From NCBI GenBank assembly GCA_028023455.1, contig JAQFVV010000275.1:680001-744000 (forward strand): a DNA stretch of 64,000 nt. Reading direction: 5' to 3'. Position numbers and translations under genes: made by a program. Positions within the stretch are counted from its first letter, which is position 1. The number at the start of each line of letters is the position of its first letter. The stretch comes from Epiperipatus broadwayi (lineage: Eukaryota > Onychophora > Udeonychophora > Euonychophora > Peripatidae). Below the pieces are notes generated by a model. The model made no database searches, had not been told where the DNA came from, and saw only the letters and a program-made list of their open reading frames with translations. Shown one piece after another: positions 10,101 to 22,996 of this stretch.

Positions 10101-13100
10101 AAAAAAACAAAACAACCTTGTAAATCTATGCACATAGTATGCAAAATCATTTATTAATTTATTGATAATTTTATACAAACATTTTGTTATTCTAAAAATC
10201 AAGTTTCATTTTTTTTTATAATGTTAGATTTATTATAATTTTGAAAGCGCTAAGCTTTAAATAAATTTAATAATATATAACTTCTTTAACGAGCGTTATA
10301 AGTGCATAATTATTAATATTATATAATTTTATTAATGTAGAAATATTAATTTATATACAGTTGATAATGGTTATTTATTAGTAAATATTTTAATTAGAAA
10401 CTAGAAAATAATCTTTCATTGTCTTAGCACATTAAGAAGAGAAAATGTCTTGGAAACACAAGATTTCATATTTTATCTATTATTATTGAAAAAAAATATT
10501 GGTTTGTAAAATTAATTTATTCCAGAGACAGATTGTGGAAATCAAATGGATAGTCTAAACTTACCCCATTTTTTGATCAAGTTATGAATATGCATATTAT
10601 TTAAAACCATCATTTGTGACTGTAAGCATGCATCAATATAACATATATGATCATATTACTATTATTATTATAATCAAAATTATTGCAGGTCTTACAGTAG
10701 ATATTCCAACAGATTGCTACATTACTTCTGTCAACATTTTCTAGGAAATCATTAATTGAAAATTACTGGAATAGGTAACAAAATAAAAACAGTTTCTACA
10801 TTTCAGTTTTAGTTTTAAAATATTAAAATAAACTTTTTATGATAATTTTTTTTTCTAATCATAATTTATTTCCTTTTAATACATAATCATTATCAGTTTG
10901 TCATTATTATTAAATTTGAAGTTTATTAATATGTGAATGTCTTAAGTTCTTATTAATAAAAGAAAGTTTTAAATTGTTTTATTTGTGTAAGTTTGAAATG
11001 TAGAGACTGCTTTATTCTGTCAAACATTTTAGCATAAAATGAATGCTGTAAAATATTGATTTACTTTTATTTTGTTAAACATATTAGACATTTTATCATC
11101 ACTCTTTATTGCAAACTGAGACAATAAAATATGGGAATTAATTTGTGAGTAGTTGATAATTATTGGGTTAATTGTATAATTCATAATGATATTTAATGAG
11201 TAAAGTATTATTCAGTTTTATGTGTGGGAATTAGCTGACATTGCATGTGAGAAGTTGATGATATTTACTTTATGGTAATTTATTTATCAAGTATAACCTT
11301 CATGAATCTAGGTGTATATTATTTATTTGATTTTCATTAAGTATTTTGGTAAGAGCATGGGTTAGTCAATTTATATGTTATTAGATATGGCTTATCTTGG
11401 TAATGAAATATGTGCATATGTATTCACTAGATATTTATATATATGTCCCATGAAGGCACAATAAATACATTACTGTCACTATCTTAATTTATATTTTTAT
11501 GAGTAAGTTTCTTTTATAAATATAATGTATACCACCCATTGCTTCATTCTTTAAGCATTTGTTGCAGTGGTTACTTTAATACCAATTATATATCAATAGT
11601 ATTTGGTTTGGTTTGTCTTTATGAAAACTTGTCAATCATGTCCATATTCATTAATCTTCAATACATGAATCTTGAATATGACTAGTACAACATTATCATT
11701 TTTGAGCAACAATAAATTAATTTTAAATTTACCTCAGCATACTATGTTGTCTTATTATTTATTGAGTACATAGTGAGTCAATAAAAAGGTGAACACAATT
11801 GTAGTATATTTATATAAAAGCTATATTGTTTATCTTACACATTTCTAATAGAATTTCTGATCTGTGCAACTGTGTAGGCTATTAAAAATAACTTTTTATA
11901 GTTAGTGGAATTAGCTATTGTTATTATTTATCTGGTAAAATTAATTTCTTTTTTGTAGTATATCTTCAGAAGTGTTGAATTTTATGGTAGCCTAAAATAA
12001 AAATGAAATCTAGGTGTTTTATCATGTGGTGTTTTCTGACAGGTGTGACATTAATTTAATCCATTACTATATATATATATATTGTGAGGCTAGCTTAAGA
12101 TCGCACCCATAACAAACTTTAGCCACCTGAAATATTGGATTATTTTTAATTAGAATGTAAATATAAAATAAATACCAAGTTTTGTAGAACACTCTTAAAA
12201 AATATAAATGTTTAAATAGTTATGACAGTGTACTAATTGTATATTAAATACTGGGAATGATAGGTTATTTACAGTAAAATCATACTCACACATATATATA
12301 TTAGTAATAAAATTCTAGTGTTTAATAAAAAAAAAATTTAAACATTGATAAAGTTCACATTAATGTATATATATGTTGACAATTGTATTGTGTTGAAGAT
12401 ACTAAATTTAGATAATGACTTAAATGATGAACAGTCATAGCAATGAAAAAAATCAAGTATTGTACTAAATAACCAAATATAAGAAGGAGATGAGAATATT
12501 ATTAATATAATATTTTATTATTATTATTTTTTAAAAATGAATAGATAATCAAAATATTTTTATAATGCAACAATAGGTATGTGCTGCATTTAAACAATGG
12601 AAATGATGCTGGGTATAAAAAGAAAAACAATTAAAAATCATTCTTCTTTATTATTGTGCGTGCATTTGAAATAAAAAGGCAGTTTTATTGAAGCAGTTAT
12701 TTTAATATTTTCTACAAAATGGACATTTTTTAAAATCAGTGTCTCAACAAATGTAGAAAATTCTTATTACAACTAAATAATCAGATAAGTGTAAAATAAC
12801 TTAAAATTTAAAAGAAAATATTATGATTTTTTTAAAGCAACTAAAAAATAACTTAGAACAGTTTATTCAGTTAAAATTTTATATGGCCAATATTGAAAAC
12901 AGTAAATATCTGTATTCTATATATATTTTTTATTAAATGTGAACTGCATATATATAAACCTAGATATATATTGTGATGATATATTTTGCTAGAACGATTG
13001 TCTTTAGGTGGATTATTTTTCTACTGTGGCCATGGGAAATTAACATCTATTTGTCTACATTTAAGTGATTGATAAACTGGATCCATACAGGATGAAAATC

Positions 13101-13439
13101 TATGGGAGGAATAAAACAAAATCACCCACTGCCAATATAAATATGTTCAGAATGTGCTATTCAAAATTAATAAGGAGTTCTCAACATTTATAATAAAAAG
13201 ATGCATATATTGTAAGAACTGTTTATGTAGGAAGGACTCTTAGGAAGAATTGTGCCTGATCATATCAATTCATGAATTTTTGTAAATATTATATTTTTTT
13301 CTTTCATTTCAACAAAAAATTTTATTAGTAATAAATAGTGATTACATTTTGATAATGGATAAGTTAATGAATAAATTGTACAATAATATTATAAAAAGTT
13401 CTGATTAACATATGGCTAGAATATGTTAGTTAGTAGTTG
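10101..13439. other. A+T-rich intergenic, no gene seen
   Basis: About 3.3 kb with short homopolymer and TA runs and no ORF of note on either strand. No similarity to the LINE RT is visible here, which matters because the LINE-1 RT would be expected immediately left of 13440. Confidence 0.6.
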
Positions 13440-14231
13440 TTATACACTTATGTAAAGGATGTTTATTTTCTGGAAATAGATGTATGACTCAGACACTATC
13501 GCTTCGGTCATGTTTGATTGGGTGATCATGCGCATGGTTTTTCCAGGTCCATCTATAGGTGTAGGGATTGAGATAGGCGTGAGTTGTAAGATCAGAGCCA
13601 TATGATCGGAGAAAGCAACAGGGGTTAAGGCTGCATCAAGGTTGAAATGGAGGTCTGGGGTGTAGTAAACCAGATCAATTAGGGACTTTTTAGTTTTAGT
13701 ATAGAAAGAGTAGGCTTCGGGTGGGAAGAAGCCCTCTCCACACATTAATCTGCGATTTATTAGATGCAAAAATCTCTTGTTGAAGTCATTGTAGGTGGTG
13801 TTAAAGTCTCCGAGAAGAATGGTAGGGGAGGCTCTGCTAGCGTTGATGGCATTTAGGATATGAACTATTTTTAGATATTGAGAGGTGTCTTTGGCTGTAT
13901 AAATATAAGCTATGATGATCGGATAACCCCAATAATCTATTTCTATAATAATAATATTGGCATCTAGGAATAGAATGTTGAAACTTTTTGGTGGTGCTGA
14001 TTTGCTAAGAAGAATACCGACTCCACCTGAAGCTGAATGGCCGATGGAAAATCTAGTAAATCTGAGAGAGGAGAGAAGAGATATTATTTTATGGTCAGTC
14101 TTATAGTGATGTTTGGTTTCGCCCATAAGAAGTATATGTGGGGAGCAGAGTGAGAGCCCATTTTTAATAGCAAGAACTCTATCGATTGAGTTGATGCCGC
14201 GAATGTTTATGCCAGCTATTTTGCAGAACAT
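13440..14231 (-). CDS. LINE-1 ORF2, endonuclease domain only
   Basis: Apurinic/apyrimidinic-type endonuclease that nicks target DNA to prime reverse transcription. 263 residues starting MFCKIAGINIRGINS. Catalytic motifs are intact: Glu in GETK (about residue 38), GDFN (about 139) and the final SDH (about 210). The start is supported by the matching N-terminus in LINE-3 (TINVRGINS). ATG lies 6 bases after the ORF1 TAA in another phase, compatible with termination-reinitiation. After LQLTP...ESYIYFQKIN the similarity to LINE-2 ends and the frame closes after a few residues, so neither RT nor the C-terminal zinc region is present. There are no internal stops or shifts. Confidence 0.88.
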   Translation of the reverse strand: MFCKIAGINIRGINSIDRVLAIKNGLSLCSPHILLMGETKHHYKTDHKIISLLSSLRFTRFSIGHSASGGVGILLSKSAPPKSFNILFLDANIIIIEIDYWGYPIIIAYIYTAKDTSQYLKIVHILNAINASRASPTILLGDFNTTYNDFNKRFLHLINRRLMCGEGFFPPEAYSFYTKTKKSLIDLVYYTPDLHFNLDAALTPVAFSDHMALILQLTPISIPTPIDGPGKTMRMITQSNMTEAIVSESYIYFQKINILYISV

Positions 14232-14237
14232 GATAGA

Positions 14238-16835
14238 TTAATCCAAACGGTCCTCAGCAAAGTGATCCAAGTGAATGTGGGACATCTCTATATTAATGAG
14301 GTCTGATGTTGTTAGGCAGTCAGAGACTTGTGATTGAACTTGTAGATGGCTTGGTGATATATTTGTTGGTTGAGGAATCGCATCCATGAAGTCTTCGGTG
14401 TCTGATGGAGTAGAGTAATCTGTCTGAGATTCATCGGGAGAATCAATGGTATCTAAGGTTGTAAGATCCATGGTTTTCCTCTTTTTTTCTATGGATTTGT
14501 GAAGCTTTGAGTTGGATTTATCGGAGATTTGTTTGTTAGAGGGGGGTGGTGAGTAAAGTACCGGGTGGGAGCTGTCATCATCAGAGCTTGATTTATCTGA
14601 GCGAATTGATTTTCTTTTAATTTTCTTAATTGTATTTTGGGTATTTGTTGTGTCAATTTTTTGAGGATTTTGAAGTTGATTAGTGTTGTTTTCCTTTTCC
14701 TGTTCTTTTGATAGTAGTGTTATTTTATTGTCATAAGATTTTTGTTCGAATTTTAGACTTGAGACATTCTCTGTTTGCTGTAACAGTTGTGAATCTTCGA
14801 TCATGCTGACTTTCGGGTTGGGTGTTTGATGGATCTTTTCGTCTGGTAGGTTAATTCTTGCAGGAGTTGAAGAATTGCAGATAGTTTGTGGTTCACTCTG
14901 TTTAGGGTTGTTATCAGTTGTTTTAAGCTGGTTAGGAGTTATATTGGAAGAATTGTTTTGACATTTTTTGAGTGTATTTTCTTCATCGCCTGGGTTTATC
15001 TTGTTCTCTTTAGATGGTTTGGTCATATTATCTTCTTTTGTAGAAAGAGTTTGACCTAATATTATTTCTTGGGGATTAGTATAAGTTGTTTCGAATGTTT
15101 GATCTTGAGTATTATTAGTTTGCGTGATTGGTTTAGGAGCAGTATTTGTTGTTGTTTGGTTCTCTGATTTACTACTATTAGTGTAAAGGTTGACGTTTGT
15201 TCTTTCTTGAATATTTTCATTTTGAAATATAGTTTTGGATGTGGAAGGTTTTGTTGGAGGATTTATTTGAATCTGAATATCTGGGTTTGTGAGGTTGCTG
15301 TTTGAATTAGTCCTATGTGATGATTGTTTATTTAAGGACTTGTTAATAGGTCTACCAGGACATTTGTGAAATTTATTCATTTTAATACCACAGTGTGTGC
15401 ATATTCTTGCTGCACAGTCTTTAATGAGGTGTGTTCTTTGAAGGCAGAAGAAACATTGTAGTTGTACTCCTCTGAATGTCAAAACCATAGGAGAGCCTCT
15501 TGCTGTAATAATAGTGGGTATGTCAGTGGGTATAATGTTTTTCTTTAATGTAAGTGTGAAGGTAACTGTATTGGACAGGATTTGATCTTCGAAGTGAGGA
15601 TTTAATAGGTGTTTAAATTTGCTAACTGAACCATAATTAATAAGGATGTCTTGTATTTCTTGTTCATTTAAGTGGGCAAGGCAGTTTTGAATTCTGCCAG
15701 ATAGTGTAACTGGACGGTTCATATCTATGGAGCATAGTATATAATTTCCTAAAGATTTGTAGTTATTTTTAAAATTCATTCGGTCTGCCCACGTTTTAAA
15801 CTCTACGATCACATAGCGGTCATTGGGATGATTAAGGATCATGTGAATGCCTCTGCCTAATTGCTTTTGATTGATTAGACTGTAGAGTTGTTCTACAGGG
15901 AATTTATATAAAGCACATTGATGATTTGTTATGGCTAAGATTAAAGACTTATCGCTGTAATAGTTTGCAAACGATTTATATAGAGAGATGGGTATCGTTT
16001 TGTTGAACTCATTGTTTATTTCTAGAAACATATCATCGTTAATATTGTTTATATTAAAAGAGACATTTTCCTGTGTGTTTGATTCTTTTTCTATGTCTAA
16101 TTCTGTGAGATTCAAATATAATTCGTTGAGATTATCGGCCTTAATATTTTCAGAGATGCTCTCAGAATTTTTTGACCTTACGATATTTGCATACGTAGTG
16201 GGATTTTCCAATATTGATATTGAGGTAATTGGTTTAGCTTGCACGTTGGCTGATGTAGCAATGGATTGTTCTGAGCTAAAATCTTTGATTGTTTTAGAAT
16301 GAAATTTATCAGTTTTATAATTTATGTCTTCTTTTTTATTTTTAAATTTACTGTTGACAAACGGTACTGACACAGTACTGGTTTTGTCGACCTCTGGTGG
16401 AAAATGTTTTACTTTAAAAATTTCGTCGGTATCATTTTGTTGGTAATTTTGTTTATTTCCAGATATAGTTTTAATTGAATTGTTGGGCAAAGGAAATTGC
16501 TCATTATATTCTTCTGTGGTTGAGTAAAGGCTTCGGAGAGGTAATGATTGGTTTTCGCTTGTATCAATAGTTTCGCTTGACGAGATATTTATTCTATTGT
16601 TTGTATTAGGGGTAAGTTGAATATTTTCTAAACTTTTGTTGATATTTGCAATGGAATTTTCTTTTGATTTACTCATTTGTGGGTTTTTATTTGTTGTAAC
16701 GGGTGGTTTAGATGCATTTAGATTAGATCTAAGGCTATACAATTTACGGCCGATGACCGCATTGTTGGGTTGAATGCTGAGATCGGGGCTTACTTTATTT
16801 TTAGTTTTATCAGTTATATTATCACTTTCCATCAT
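14238..16835 (-). CDS. LINE-1 ORF1, RNA-binding Gag-like protein (865 aa)
   Basis: Likely nucleic-acid chaperone that coats LINE RNA. The N-terminal 260 or so residues are polar and low-complexity. Residues about 275-450 form a folded region with strand-helix patterns reminiscent of the RRM-like domains in many LINE ORF1 proteins. A CCHC zinc knuckle follows (CFFCLQRTHLIKDC, C-x2-C-x4-H-x4-C, about residues 460-473) and then a second Cys/His cluster (CTHCGIKMNKFHKC, about 478-491). The C-terminal 370 residues are Asn/Thr/Ser/Gln-rich and probably disordered, with a basic patch (KKIKRKS) and acidic serine runs. The frame is fully open. The ATG at 16835 is the first Met after the leader. Confidence 0.85.
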   Translation of the reverse strand: MMESDNITDKTKNKVSPDLSIQPNNAVIGRKLYSLRSNLNASKPPVTTNKNPQMSKSKENSIANINKSLENIQLTPNTNNRINISSSETIDTSENQSLPLRSLYSTTEEYNEQFPLPNNSIKTISGNKQNYQQNDTDEIFKVKHFPPEVDKTSTVSVPFVNSKFKNKKEDINYKTDKFHSKTIKDFSSEQSIATSANVQAKPITSISILENPTTYANIVRSKNSESISENIKADNLNELYLNLTELDIEKESNTQENVSFNINNINDDMFLEINNEFNKTIPISLYKSFANYYSDKSLILAITNHQCALYKFPVEQLYSLINQKQLGRGIHMILNHPNDRYVIVEFKTWADRMNFKNNYKSLGNYILCSIDMNRPVTLSGRIQNCLAHLNEQEIQDILINYGSVSKFKHLLNPHFEDQILSNTVTFTLTLKKNIIPTDIPTIITARGSPMVLTFRGVQLQCFFCLQRTHLIKDCAARICTHCGIKMNKFHKCPGRPINKSLNKQSSHRTNSNSNLTNPDIQIQINPPTKPSTSKTIFQNENIQERTNVNLYTNSSKSENQTTTNTAPKPITQTNNTQDQTFETTYTNPQEIILGQTLSTKEDNMTKPSKENKINPGDEENTLKKCQNNSSNITPNQLKTTDNNPKQSEPQTICNSSTPARINLPDEKIHQTPNPKVSMIEDSQLLQQTENVSSLKFEQKSYDNKITLLSKEQEKENNTNQLQNPQKIDTTNTQNTIKKIKRKSIRSDKSSSDDDSSHPVLYSPPPSNKQISDKSNSKLHKSIEKKRKTMDLTTLDTIDSPDESQTDYSTPSDTEDFMDAIPQPTNISPSHLQVQSQVSDCLTTSDLINIEMSHIHLDHFAEDRLD

Positions 16836-17483
16836 ATAAAATGATTAAAAAGTTGACTTACCTTGAATAACAGACGTAAAGGTAAAGGGACAGTCGTCCC
16901 GTCTTCCTAAAACTGTAAAACACTAAGGGACGCTTTTTTTGACTAGTTACGAAGATGGCCGCTATTTTTTTCTTTTGTATAAATGTGTTTTATTTTTTTA
17001 ATTTTTATTTTATTATCTCAATCTTACTATTTTGGAAGTACTAATGGTTTAATTCAACAATTTGAAACAGTCCAACATAAAGTGTCAAGAGATTAGGGGA
17101 GGGGAAGGTTGAAAAGTCTGTTTTTTTTTCTTTTAATAAAATTTAGGTAATTTTTCTGCCAAAATACTTGATTTTTCATCTATGAATATGAAATTGAGTG
17201 CTCAAACAGAATACTTAAACGGAAAGAGTTTTTCTCTTTTAAAGTCACTAAAATAATCAATGTCATAACATGACATGACTACTTATAATATGTATTATAT
17301 GTTTTACCAATAGTATTCCTAAGATTTTTGTAATGAATAAATGATTAACACTTTTAAGTAATATTCTTTACTATTTTCTTTGCTATCCTATCATGTATTG
17401 TTTATGTATTATATTTTTTCCATGATATATAAATATGCAAAGTGATTCTTTTAGATAAACCAACTTCTATATCTAAAACTGCA

Positions 17484-17583
17484 TACTGCATTTGGAGTTG
17501 CATTTAAATTTCTAATTTAGTTAGCAATCTCACTACTGCATCTGGAGTTGCATTTAAATTTCTAATTTAGTTAGCAATCTCAC
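17484..17583 (+). repeat. Tandem duplication, 2 x 50 bp
   Basis: Unit beginning TACTGCATTTGGAGTTGCAT is repeated immediately with one substitution (ATTT versus ATCT), so the duplication is recent. Confidence 0.95.
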
Positions 17584-19403
17584 TTTTATTTAATAAATTT
17601 TTCATTACTTTTGAATATATAAATGACTATATTATGAGTATCTATCATGGGAAAGAAGGGTAAATAATTTTAAATTGTTTAATTAACAAAATGATAGATA
17701 CTCATCATAGGCATAAAAGTTATAAGTACGGAGGAATATATCCAAGTAATTTATTTGCACTTGTAAATATATTTTTTGAGTTTTCTTTTCTACGTTGATT
17801 GATAATTTGTTCTATGTTTTTAATATATTTTGCTTTTGTAAATAAATATGAGTTTTGTTTAATGGACAAAGTCTCTCTAATTTTGTTGATCCAGAATTTA
17901 CATTCAATCCTATAACCAATATTTTACACATGCACACACACACATTACTATTTGATAAGCATAAGAGAAAATGTTAAATAAAGGTTATTTCTTAAGCTAA
18001 TTTGTTTATTGATTAACAGTCTGCATAGGTACATCCCTGTTAAGAGAGTCGAATGTGAATTCTTCCTGAGTTCGAATATCTGAGGCAACGGTTCCAAAAA
18101 AAAGTGGTGAGATGTTGGATGAACTGATTTAAATTATATGTAGATTTTATAAATAAGGCTTAGGCTAATCTATTGAAGTTAGATGTAATCATGAGTCATA
18201 TACTTCATTGTGTCATCTCCAGCATCCTACTTGAAGATCCTAGATCTGATAGTAGTCAGAAGCGACCTTCCCTGGTCACATCATTTGATCCAACTGTTAA
18301 TATATATATATAGTAACCAACTCTATATGGATAATAAGAATATACACATAAAAATAATGTTAGAATAAAAATATTATTTTCTTAAAACCAAGTAAGCTAG
18401 CATGAATCAATAAATCTAAGGAAGGATACAAAGTGTCAATGAAGATAATAACTTCTAGTATCGACATCGATTAAACTAGCTTTAAAATCGATAAGCAAAA
18501 TATTATTTGATAAATTTAATATTTGCAAAGCCAATAAATTGTTAGTAATCAGGTCTATGAAATAAATATGGAATTCGAATTATGAATTAGGTAATAAATG
18601 AATTAGAATGTAGATGACTAAATGAATAATGAAAACAAATAATAATTAAATAATAAAAATAAATAAACTTAAGAGTGGGGAGAAGAGAAAGAACATGTGT
18701 TAGGATGACGAATGATTAAGATGGTGATAGGAGCCAATGAAGGATGAATTAATTATGATAATGGATTAAGGTAAAATGAGGATGAAAAAGTAAAAGAAAA
18801 AAAGATCCAGATGAAATATGAGAACAATGTTAATGATGAAGAATAAGATCCTGAATTATAAAACTAATATTATGTTAAATGACAATAAGATAAAATAAAA
18901 CAAAATATGGATTCCAAGTTTGATCAAACCAGAATATTTAATCATAAAGTTAAGATAAACTATAAGTTTTAAAAACTGGAGATGTTTACACCTTAAAGTT
19001 ATACTGAATCGCTAAAACTGTTAAGATAAACATAACTTATATCAAAGCATAATAAATAACATTAGACATAAAAATTACCATAAACTCAAAATTACAATTG
19101 CCAACTAATAATTTACTTTCTCAGGGTTCAAATAATGTGCATATTGCTATTTTAGAAGATATACTTGGGTCGGTGAGAGGGATTTTGCCACTATCCAAAT
19201 ATAACCAACAAAGACAGCACATAAAACAAAATAGAATTAATAAAGAACATTTGGCAATACTAATAGTAATATGAACTTTAAGCTCTACAAAGTACAAATA
19301 AATTCTTAATAAAGCAAACCTAATAACTTAAAAACTCTCTTTTAAAAATAGCTATGGGCAATATGATCAAGATTAGTAAATGATGTATTTATGATTCAGT
19401 GTT

Positions 19404-19463
19404 CTGATCAATAAGCCATAAATTCTAAATGTACTGATCAATAAGCCATAAATTCTAAATGTA
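19404..19463 (+). repeat. Tandem duplication, 2 x 30 bp
   Basis: Unit CTGATCAATAAGCCATAAAT plus ten bases occurs twice in a row without a difference. Confidence 0.95.
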
Positions 19464-20589
19464 CATTAAATGTAAGAGCTTACCTAAATTATTGTGATAT
19501 GTTAATGCATGATAAAATATACTGTATTGATTGATGATGACTTTAAGACACAATAAGATAATGTGTTGGTAACAATAACAATGATAATATGGATGACAAT
19601 TAGCAATGAGGCCACAGACAAGCAAATATATTTTCAAAACAACAAGATTTATTTGCACTATTTACAACTTTTTAAAATAATAATAATTAATTGAAAGCAT
19701 ATATATTTCAGAAACAATATAAAACAAAGTATATTCCTTTGGTCCCAGGTATATTTCTTTTAGATTTATTCACAATTTTGATGCACTAATATGTCTAGTA
19801 ATTATTATTCATAATACCCATCTATAGTATGCCATTGAAAGCATTAAAGTATAATTAAACTTTACTAATAAGTAATATGGTAATGATAATTATCATATGA
19901 AGCACAAATGACAATGATTATTTAGCACTCAGCAAACAATTATATGAATATGGAAACAGACACCACAAATCAAATGTATATAGGATACTAAACTTTGCCC
20001 ATGTCCATAGAATAATTATCTTAACCATTGAAATGTCTTACCGATCCATCGGTGAACTACTGCTTGATGGAAATGAAATGATATTGCATATGTGTATTTC
20101 TTATTATGCCATACACAAGATAAGTTTTAAAATTACTAATACATTTTATTGGCTTGCTTATAAAATGTGGACAATATCACAGCGCAATACATACACTATT
20201 TTATTTAGCTAAACACTATAGATAAACAAGTGTCCCTGAAGCTAACTCTAACTTATCATTGCCATAAAATTTTAAAACACTAATAACTTACTAGACATCA
20301 TCATGAAAGATCAGACTATAAAGACAGGCTCTTCAGAACATTATAAAATTGTATAACACTATACCTTTTTCCTATGTACAAAATGTGTAGACATTGTCTC
20401 AATGCAGGGAAATGGAATGCATACCATGAAAATAATCCTCTCTATGAATTAAACTATACCAGCTAAGCATAAAATAATTATAAGCGTCAATATAATCCTC
20501 TCAAGGAATAACCAATGGGGCAGTATACTCCATCTACCAATGCATAATATCAATGATACAATATTTAATAAAATTATATATTTCTCACA

Positions 20590-22977
20590 CTTATCAAACG
20601 AAAACTAGCACAAATCCTCATCAAAACAATGGCAAGATAAAATAATTCTCATATTAAAAGGTAAAAAGAAATATCCTACTTCAAACAATACATAGTGTAT
20701 GAAACTAACAAAGATACTGTAAGTCAAATGACTATACAATATTTTTAAAAGAAAAAAGTTTGTAATAATAGGAAATACACACAATTAATGAAAAATAGCA
20801 TAAATTCTATAAACTAAAGTGGCATACTAAATTACTGGCAAAATATAAATAAAGATATAAATGAATGTATATCTGCTTATATGTCAAATTCCATATAATA
20901 AAATAATTGGGTCATCATAAGTAAATATTATTATGCTTCTGATAAATTATTCTGTATGTTTACCCATAAATAAAATACCAATAAACTATTCTCATAAATG
21001 TAAGAGATATATCTATCTAGACAAGCCTAATTTAATATTAACTTTAAGCTAACCAGTACAAATATATCTATATAATTTTACCTATGTCTGTTTTCAGAAT
21101 AATAGCATATCCAAAACTAATGTAAAATATTAGTAAACATGAACAATATAAAAATCATTATTATTATACTTCATTTTATTTCTATAGTCTGTAATTTAAA
21201 TTTCTTTGCTATAAGCTGACTGACAAGGAAAAAACAAAATCATTGTCAGCTGGCAAATTATTTTACTAGGCAATGCATCCATATTTTTATTTATCATGGT
21301 AAAGTAAATAAAACATTAAAGAGTTTCTGGCAAACAAAACACAGACATTAACACTAATGAATATATTTTTTAGAATTTTGGATTTTTTTAAAAACAAAGC
21401 TGTGGCTCAAGTAGTATCTTCAATTTTAACTGCAAGATAAATTTTTTCTCAAAGCATTATTATTGATTTTTCCATCTGCGATAATGTATTGGAATAATTA
21501 ATAATGATTCCTGCATTTTAAAATATTTTAAAATTTTCTTAGTTATTAAGACTAGTGTTAACTCCAGCATTTCATAATAGTAATTAAGAAGTTATTTCCT
21601 TTTTTTAAATTTTATCTGTAATTTTAAACATTTTCTTTCATAATATTATTATAAATTATTGTTTCCTTTCATCAAGATTTGCATTAAGTCTATTTAATTA
21701 AGTTATAAGTTAAATATTTTTCATATTTATCAATACAGTATGCATATTTTAATATATATTTTTAATAATAAAGTAAACAAGCATTCTAAAAAAGTTCATC
21801 AGAATAATATTTCGATAAAGGTATAAATTAAATTATAATATATGTAAATTTAAATATCATTTAAAGTAATTTTTTGTAAAAAATTTAAATTCAGAAAGTT
21901 TTGTTGTAAATACTTTTGATCAGGTTCTTATTACATTTGGTAATAAAGACAGAGTATTTAATAGTTATTTTACAAATGAATGCATTGGATATTTTTCTTT
22001 CTTTCTTCTTGCCATTCCAAACAAATCATTGGTAACCTTTAAACATATGTAATGACTATAATAATTAAAATTTTAGTAATATAATAGAATAAAATTTTAT
22101 GCTTATGATATCTTTTCCAGTTTTAAATCTGATGTCTCTTTGAATGAAGTATTTGTATTTCAAAATGATTGCCATTTTTTTCCGATGGGAAATTCCAATG
22201 ATTGTCAGTTGATAGATTAGTAGGTCAGATGTATGCAAGGAAGTGGAATTCTCTTCTCCAATATTATTTTATGAGACAAAATATAATTGACTATCATTTA
22301 AATTCAGTTCAAATTTAAATCCAGTGTTATTTATTTTCAGCTTCTTCTTGGTGCTAAACTTTGTTATAGCTCAGATGTTCTCTCTTTTCTTGTTCTTTTA
22401 ATGATCCCCCCTACAATATATGATAGCTTATTTATACCTTTATCAGATGAAATTGTTGTAAATAAGTAGACCAATTAAAACTTGGTATGTGCATACAGTT
22501 AATATGCCTCCATCTATATTTATTAGCAATAATTAACCAAACTGTTCAAAATTATTTTAAGTCACAATAAAAATATGCTTAAGGATTAATTAAAAGATTA
22601 ATTTATAATTTTAAATCTTTTGATTATTACTTAATAATAATACAATCTCAAATATTTCTATGCTTATCAATTAATAATAAAACTAATAATATATTATTTT
22701 AATATTTTTAAAATTAATCTAACAGACAGACTGCATATGAAATCTCATGCGCATCCTGGCAGAGGGCTTATCATATCCTTAACAGTCTAAGTCTTTATCA
22801 TTCTCATGAGATTTATTGATAAAATTTACTTAATTTTAAAATAAAATTTGGCAACCATGATAGCATACTACTGACATAATACCCTGATTTAATATATTTC
22901 AATTAAAAATTAAAATTTTACATATTCGACTGCATAAATAAAACTTGACAAAGATTGAGTCCAACCATAAGGTTACA
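20590..22977 (-). repeat. E2 3' LTR (about 2.4 kb)
   Basis: It aligns along its length with 29279-32767 once the 31.26-32.26 kb insertion is removed. Shared blocks include CTCATCAAAACAATGGCAAG, CCTTTCATCAAGATTTGCAT and TGGCAACCA. The plus-strand right end reads GGTTACA, which is TGTAACC on the element strand. The other end falls near AAACTAGCA at about 20600 and lacks a clear CA, so it may be off by about 20 bases. Confidence 0.8.
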
Positions 22978-22996
22978 ACTTTCCCTTACTGGAAGA
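22978..22996 (-). other. E2 polypurine tract candidate
   Basis: Immediately upstream of the 3' LTR on the element strand the sequence is CAGTAAGGGAAAGT, a short purine run suited to plus-strand priming. Confidence 0.55.

Larger units (their letters stand above)
13440..16960 (-). mobile_element. LINE-1 copy: ORF1 plus endonuclease, RT missing
   Basis: Non-LTR retrotransposon on the minus strand. It has a 5' leader (about 16960-16836, containing the GC-richer TCGTCCC block), ORF1 (16835-14238) and the first domain of ORF2 (14231-13440). Homology to the LINE-2 ORF2 stops at about 13455, just after the endonuclease. LINEs usually lose their 5' end on insertion; this copy keeps the 5' end and lacks the 3' two thirds. 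'LINE-1' is only a local label and does not mean the L1 family. The clade is not established. Confidence 0.85.
16961..20589. other. A+T-rich intergenic with two small tandem duplications
   Basis: No gene seen. Contents: a 50-bp duplication at 17484-17583, a short (TA)n near 18300-18312 and a 30-bp duplication at 19404-19463. The ORF 19455-19658 (minus) has no recognisable feature. Confidence 0.55.

Noticed and set aside
15988-16302. 104-codon plus-strand ORF
   Set aside because: It lies antisense within the intact LINE-1 ORF1 and has no motif; a shadow.
16850-16880. Splice donor (CAAG|GTAAGT on the minus strand) in the LINE-1 leader
   Set aside because: A good consensus match, but no matching acceptor or transcript evidence; too short a signal on its own.
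18030-18300. Possible tRNA-derived SINE (GAGTTCGAAT box)
   Set aside because: Only a partial B-box match; no A box, tail or target duplication found.
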